From positions 1-20,998 of the forward strand of contig CBDHFJ010000142.1 in assembly GCA_965262315.1 (NCBI GenBank): a stretch of DNA of 20,998 nucleotides, read 5' to 3'. A model generated the notes under the pieces. It did not search any database. It was not told the origin of the DNA and saw nothing but the letters and a program-made list of their open reading frames with translations. Positions 17,645 through 20,998 of this stretch are shown here, one piece after another. The stretch comes from JBCCFK01 sp965262315 (GTDB lineage: Bacteria; Actinomycetota; Acidimicrobiia; Acidimicrobiales; UBA8592). Position numbers and translations under genes: made by a program. The first letter of the stretch is position 1. The number at the start of each line of letters is the position of its first letter.

Positions 17645-17648
17645 GGAG
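17643..17648 (+). promoter_or_regulatory. Shine-Dalgarno for the FG-GAP gene
   Basis: AAGGAG lies 7 nt before ATG 17656 and picks that codon over GTG 17575; the protein then begins with a standard signal peptide. Confidence 0.75.
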
Positions 17649-17655
17649 ACAAGCG

Positions 17656-19395
17656 ATGAGCAACCGACCAAGAACGGCACGGCGGAGCCTGGTCATGGCT
17701 GCCGTCCTCGCCGCACTCGCAGCCCTGTTGGTGGTGGTGCCGGGCGCCCAGCCGGCTCTTGCCGCGCCGCAGAATGGCTGTGACTTCAACCTCGACGGGT
17801 ACGGCGACGTGTTGGTGTCGGCCCCCAACGAGGACTACGAAGCCAACGGACAGCGGCAGCAGAACGCCGGGCGGATCGACATGTTGTTCGGCAACGCCAA
17901 CCGGCAGCCGACCAACAATCCGGACTTCCTGCTGGTCGGGCTGAACTCGGAGTTCCAGCTCGGCCGGACGGTGCTGTGTGCCGACGTCAACTGGGACGGA
18001 TGGAACGACGTCGTCATGGGTGTGCCGTTCTACGACGGCGTCGACCCCAACGGCGGCCAGCTCACCAACAGCGGTGCGGTGGAGATCTGGTTCGGCAGCG
18101 CCAACGGCTTCCTGGGGACCAACACGCAGTTCATCACCCAGGACTCGCCGGGCATCAGCGACGAGGCCGAGAACAACGACGCGTTCGGGACCGAGCTCAC
18201 GGCCGGGTTCTTCAACGACGACATCTACCCCGACATCGTGGTCAGCGCGCCCGGTGAGCGTGTGGGCCGCGTGCGGGGCGCGGGCATGGTGCACGTGATC
18301 TTCGGTGGACCGTCGGGCCTGGAGGCCCGGGACACGGTGATCCACCAGAACAGTCCGGGCATCAAGGGCAAGGCGAACCGCAACGACAACTTCGGCGAGG
18401 CGCTGGCGGCTGCCGACTTCGACGGCGACGGGTTCTGGGACCTCGCCGTCGGTGTGCCCCGTGAGGACGTCAACGGCCACGAGGATGCCGGAGCGATCAA
18501 CGTGATCTTCGGCAATGGCAACGGCTTCAGCCGCCGGGACCAGCTGCTCCATCAGGACAAGGGCCACATCCCCGGGGAGGCCGAGGACAAAGACTTCTTC
18601 GGTGCGCCGCTGCTGGTGGCGGACCTGATTCCGCCCTTCAACGAGCCGCGGCGCTGGGACCTGATCGTGGGCGTGCCGGCCGAGGACATCGGCAACCAGG
18701 TCGATGCAGGTGCCGTCTACATCCTCGCGGGCACGATCAGCGGTCTTCGTGGCGATCGCGGTGGCGAGTTGATCCATCGCGACATGCCCGGGATCGCCGA
18801 CACGGCCACGGCCCAGGACGACTTCGGGACATCGTTGGCCGCCGGCTTCTTCGACGGCGATCTCAACGTGGACCTGGCGATCGGCGTACCCGGCGACGAC
18901 AAACCGGGCGCACTGCACTCCGGTGCCGTCCACATCATCTACGGCTCGAGTGCGGGCGGGATGTCGGTGCGTGACCGGGAGATCAGTCAGAGCACCCGGG
19001 GTGTCCGTGGCGAGAAGCGGGAGGAGAACGACCGGTTCGGCTTCAGTCTCGCCGTGGGTGACCTCGACGGCGACGGTCTCGACGACCTGGTCGCCGGCGC
19101 CCCGCTGGAGAACGTGCGGGACAGCACCGGCCGCAACCGGCGCGACGCCGGCAACTTCACGGTCCTGTGGGGCCGGAACCAAGGCATGAACGGCAACCGG
19201 GCCGTGACCATGGACCAGGACGACTTCAGCTACGTGGGCCTGGCCAGCGGCATCAACGGCGTGGCCCGCGACGAGAACATGGGCATGTTCACGCAGCGGC
19301 TGGGTTGTTGTCAGGGCTTCAACGCCACCACGTCGGGTCCGGTGCCAACCGGTGAGGGCTCCCAGCCCGGATTGGCCAGGATGGGCCTGCGCTGA
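17656..19395 (+). CDS. Secreted FG-GAP (integrin-alpha-like) beta-propeller protein
   Basis: 579 residues. An N-terminal signal peptide (positive MSNRPRTARR, hydrophobic core, ALA|AP cleavage near residue 36) predicts export. The mature part has seven FG-GAP-like repeats recognisable by their calcium-loop and 'DL/DVVVGAP' ends: FNLDGYGDVLVSAP, DVNWDGWNDVVMGVP, FFNDDIYPDIVVSAP, DFDGDGFWDLAVGVP, DLIPPFNEPRRWDLIVGVP, FFDGDLNVDLAIGVP and DLDGDGLDDLVAGAP. Seven blades match the integrin-alpha propeller. The fifth loop lacks the DxDxDG ligands. After the last blade come about 75 residues with GCCQGF. No membrane anchor or sortase signal is seen. It follows the PASTA gene by 74 bp and ends 9 bp from the convergent sigma-factor gene. 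Role likely adhesion or ligand binding outside the cell; partner unknown. Confidence 0.9.
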   Translation: MSNRPRTARRSLVMAAVLAALAALLVVVPGAQPALAAPQNGCDFNLDGYGDVLVSAPNEDYEANGQRQQNAGRIDMLFGNANRQPTNNPDFLLVGLNSEFQLGRTVLCADVNWDGWNDVVMGVPFYDGVDPNGGQLTNSGAVEIWFGSANGFLGTNTQFITQDSPGISDEAENNDAFGTELTAGFFNDDIYPDIVVSAPGERVGRVRGAGMVHVIFGGPSGLEARDTVIHQNSPGIKGKANRNDNFGEALAAADFDGDGFWDLAVGVPREDVNGHEDAGAINVIFGNGNGFSRRDQLLHQDKGHIPGEAEDKDFFGAPLLVADLIPPFNEPRRWDLIVGVPAEDIGNQVDAGAVYILAGTISGLRGDRGGELIHRDMPGIADTATAQDDFGTSLAAGFFDGDLNVDLAIGVPGDDKPGALHSGAVHIIYGSSAGGMSVRDREISQSTRGVRGEKREENDRFGFSLAVGDLDGDGLDDLVAGAPLENVRDSTGRNRRDAGNFTVLWGRNQGMNGNRAVTMDQDDFSYVGLASGINGVARDENMGMFTQRLGCCQGFNATTSGPVPTGEGSQPGLARMGLR

Positions 19396-19404
19396 CGCGG
19401 CCGA

Positions 19405-20114
19405 TCAGAGGTCGAGGCGCCGGGCGAGCTCTTCCCGGGCGCGGGAGATCCGTGACTTCACGGTCCCCACGCTCAGGTCGAGCCGCTCGGCGATCTCGGC
19501 GTAGGAGCGGCCTTCGTACTCGCGCAGCTCGAGTGGGAGCCGGTGGTGGTCGGGCAGCTCGGCGACGAGCTGCCGGATCTGGTCACGGCTGACCACGAGC
19601 GAGCTCATCCGGCGGAGCCCGGGGTCGATGTCGGGCAGCTCGGTGGCCGATGACGCCGTCGGGCCGCCGGCCGACGGTCGCGGGTGGCCATGCGTGCGGC
19701 GTTGGTGGCAATGGGGTGGATCCAGGTGGTGACGCGGGATCTTCCTTCGAACGACCCGATGTGTCGGGCGATCGAGACCAGCGCGTCCTGACACGCCTCG
19801 TCGAGCAGATGGTCGTCGGCGATGTGACGGGACGCGGTTCGGCGGACGATGCCGTTGCCGTCGACCAGGCCGAGGAGCAGTTCGAGCGCCTCGGGTTCGG
19901 TCCCGGCTGCGGCTGCGATCGGGCGGAGCCAGCGGTCGACCTCGCCGTAGTCACCGGCGGTGACGGCGGCATCGACCGCGACATCGATCGAAGCCTGTGC
20001 CGCCCGGTCACCGGCCACCGCTCGGGCGACCACCTGGTCGCGGTATTCGTCGCCGGCCACCGAAAGAGCGTAGCAATCGGCGGATCGGTGGAACCTCGGG
20101 GGGTCGAGCGGCAT
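19405..20114 (-). CDS. Sigma-70 family (ECF-like) RNA polymerase sigma factor (one frame break)
   Basis: About 236 residues after repair. Region 2 is seen in DDHLLDEACQDALVSIARHI, SFEGRSRVTTWIHPIATNAARMATR. Region 4 follows in LVAELPDHHRLPLELREYEG and SYAEIAERLDLSVGTVKSRI, a standard sigma-4 helix-turn-helix. The roughly 90 residues ahead of region 2 are an N-terminal extension (ARAVAGDRAAQASID, then helical) longer than usual for ECF factors. One base appears to be missing near 19668-19672, where the frame jumps between RDRRPA and GPTASSATE. ATG 20114 is preceded by GAGGA at good spacing. No anti-sigma gene is visible next to it. Its promoter faces the secreted-protein gene at 20306, which may be its target (inference). 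Confidence 0.85.
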
Positions 20115-20305
20115 CGGAGTCCTCGAGAACGACGGACAGGAGTGGTCCAGTGACGATGCGTGGTGCGAGTGGGCCCAGTGGACGGCTCGGTGGACGAAGC
20201 CGGTGGCGCAATCGCGGTGCTCTGGAGGAGACTGGGATTGCGGATGAGTCCGGACCGGCGGGGACGGACCGTGGGACAAGGGGCACGACGATGGGTGGAG
20301 GTTCG
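20115..20305. other. Divergent intergenic region
   Basis: About 190 bp between the sigma-factor gene and the secreted-protein gene, with promoters for both directions expected. I see only a weak GTCCG/CGGAC inverted repeat near 20248-20270 and the Shine-Dalgarno GTGGAGG (20295-20301) for the next gene. No confident promoter or small gene. Confidence 0.4.
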
Positions 20306-20998
20306 ATGATGCGAGGTCGGCGCAGCGCGTTCGGCAGGTGGGTGCACGCAGTGGTCGCGCTCTCGGTGGTGGCGGCGCTGCTCGCGGTGCAGCCGGCGGC
20401 CGCGCAGACGGGTGGAGGGGCCGAGGAGGCTCGCTCCGCGGACCTGGCCGAGGTGCGCGCCTGGGCTGAGGACAACGGCGTGTTCGACGAGCCGCGGTCG
20501 CACAACGGCACGCAGGGTCTGCGCTTCGCCGAGACGGTGCAACAGGCGCGAACGAGCGGCGCACAGGTCCCTCGTGCCATCACCGACTGCAACAGTTCGG
20601 TCTACGCGGATGACGTGGGCGAGGTGCCACACAACGACATCGAGGAGACCGGGACCTTCGGTGACTGTCGGTTCACGATGATCGATGCGTTCACGGTCGA
20701 CCCCATCGACATCGACGAGTTCTTCGCGTTCGGTGGCTACTTCGACGAGGACCAGAACGACGACACCGGGTGCAACGGGTACGACTTCGTGGTCGTCACG
20801 TTCGACCTGGAGGGTGACAACGCCTTCGTCCAGGAGCAGCCCACGTGTGACTCGAGCACCTGGTTCATCCGTCCGGAGATCCCGGTGTCGGTCCTGGCGA
20901 CCCCCAGCGTGCCCGACATCAACGCCGGCTACATCTCGCTGCTGTTCCAGACCAGCTTCCTGCTCGGCGGCGAGGGCTCCTACGAGTGGTTCCAGATT
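20306..20998 (+). CDS. Secreted protein of unknown function, 5' part
   Basis: Open from ATG 20306 (or 20309) to the end of the window, so the C-terminus is missing; about 231 residues are visible. GTGGAGG ends 4-7 nt before the two adjacent ATGs, favouring them over ATG 20291. A signal peptide is clear: RGRR, a hydrophobic core (VVALSVVAALLAV) and QPAAA|Q. The mature part is acidic, with scattered cysteines (DCNSS, FGDCRF, TGCNGYDFVVV, PTCDSS) that could pair outside the cell, and a beta-rich pattern (FDLEGDNAFV, TWFIRPEIPVSV). No family recognised. It is divergent from the sigma-factor gene. Confidence 0.75.
   Translation, partial: MMRGRRSAFGRWVHAVVALSVVAALLAVQPAAAQTGGGAEEARSADLAEVRAWAEDNGVFDEPRSHNGTQGLRFAETVQQARTSGAQVPRAITDCNSSVYADDVGEVPHNDIEETGTFGDCRFTMIDAFTVDPIDIDEFFAFGGYFDEDQNDDTGCNGYDFVVVTFDLEGDNAFVQEQPTCDSSTWFIRPEIPVSVLATPSVPDINAGYISLLFQTSFLLGGEGSYEWFQI

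Noticed and set aside
13328..17680. Very long open frame on the minus strand (about 1450 codons)
   Set aside because: It lies opposite five well-supported plus-strand genes with clear domains and is a GC-rich shadow; its His/Arg/Gly-rich translation shows no family pattern.
1..20998. CRISPR arrays, tRNA or rRNA genes, insertion sequences
   Set aside because: No regularly spaced repeats, no cloverleaf-like or rRNA-like stretches and no transposase motifs were seen on either strand.

Overview
This is high-GC DNA (GC-rich third codon positions, many GTG starts) from what looks like an actinobacterium. The AfsR/SARP-type regulator with a BTAD domain, the Ser/Thr kinase with a separate PASTA protein, and the style of the MscS and FG-GAP proteins suggest a free-living, possibly aquatic lineage such as Acidimicrobiia. 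That placement is inference from gene style, not a search.

Layout. Positions 1-2113 hold the 3' end of a GT-B-like glycosyltransferase gene (+), a convergent RraA-family gene (-) and an mscS-type mechanosensitive channel gene (+). Positions 2102-2394 are a non-coding stretch with a 28-bp tandem duplication over the mscS stop, a perfect 14-bp-stem hairpin, and an 18-bp perfect inverted repeat around a 54-bp spacer. A large BTAD/NB-ARC/TPR regulator follows (2395-5353, +). From 11237 down to 5360 the minus strand carries an aldo/keto reductase, valyl-tRNA synthetase, an alpha/beta hydrolase and a Ca3427-like substrate-binding protein; the last two overlap.

The most interesting part is the plus-strand cluster 11491-19395. 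In order it encodes a small membrane-anchored zinc-ribbon protein, a von Willebrand A (TerY-like) protein, a PP2C-type phosphatase, a tail-anchored kinase-like protein of the HGDLQHGN type, a Ser/Thr kinase whose C-terminal half looks like a dynamin-superfamily GTPase that has lost its nucleotide-binding motifs, a single-pass PASTA protein, and a secreted seven-repeat FG-GAP (integrin-alpha-like) propeller. Consecutive genes overlap by GTGA or lie 1-74 bp apart, which points to one transcription unit. The vWA/PP2C/kinase trio resembles the TerY-P phospho-signalling triads described by comparative genomics. The extra kinase/pseudo-dynamin, PASTA and FG-GAP genes suggest a phospho-relay connected to the envelope or exterior. 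At 19405-20114 (-) a sigma-70-family factor converges on the cluster, and a divergent secreted protein (20306 to the window end, +) runs off the edge.

Caveat: about 27 one-base frame breaks interrupt otherwise well-conserved genes between about 1.0 and 13.4 kb (valS has six, the aldo/keto reductase five), plus one at 19.67 kb; none falls in 13.4-19.6 kb. Most disappear if one G or C is removed or added in a short run, and they hit an essential gene, so I read them as sequencing/assembly indels rather than real pseudogenes. Coordinates for those genes span the whole interrupted frame.
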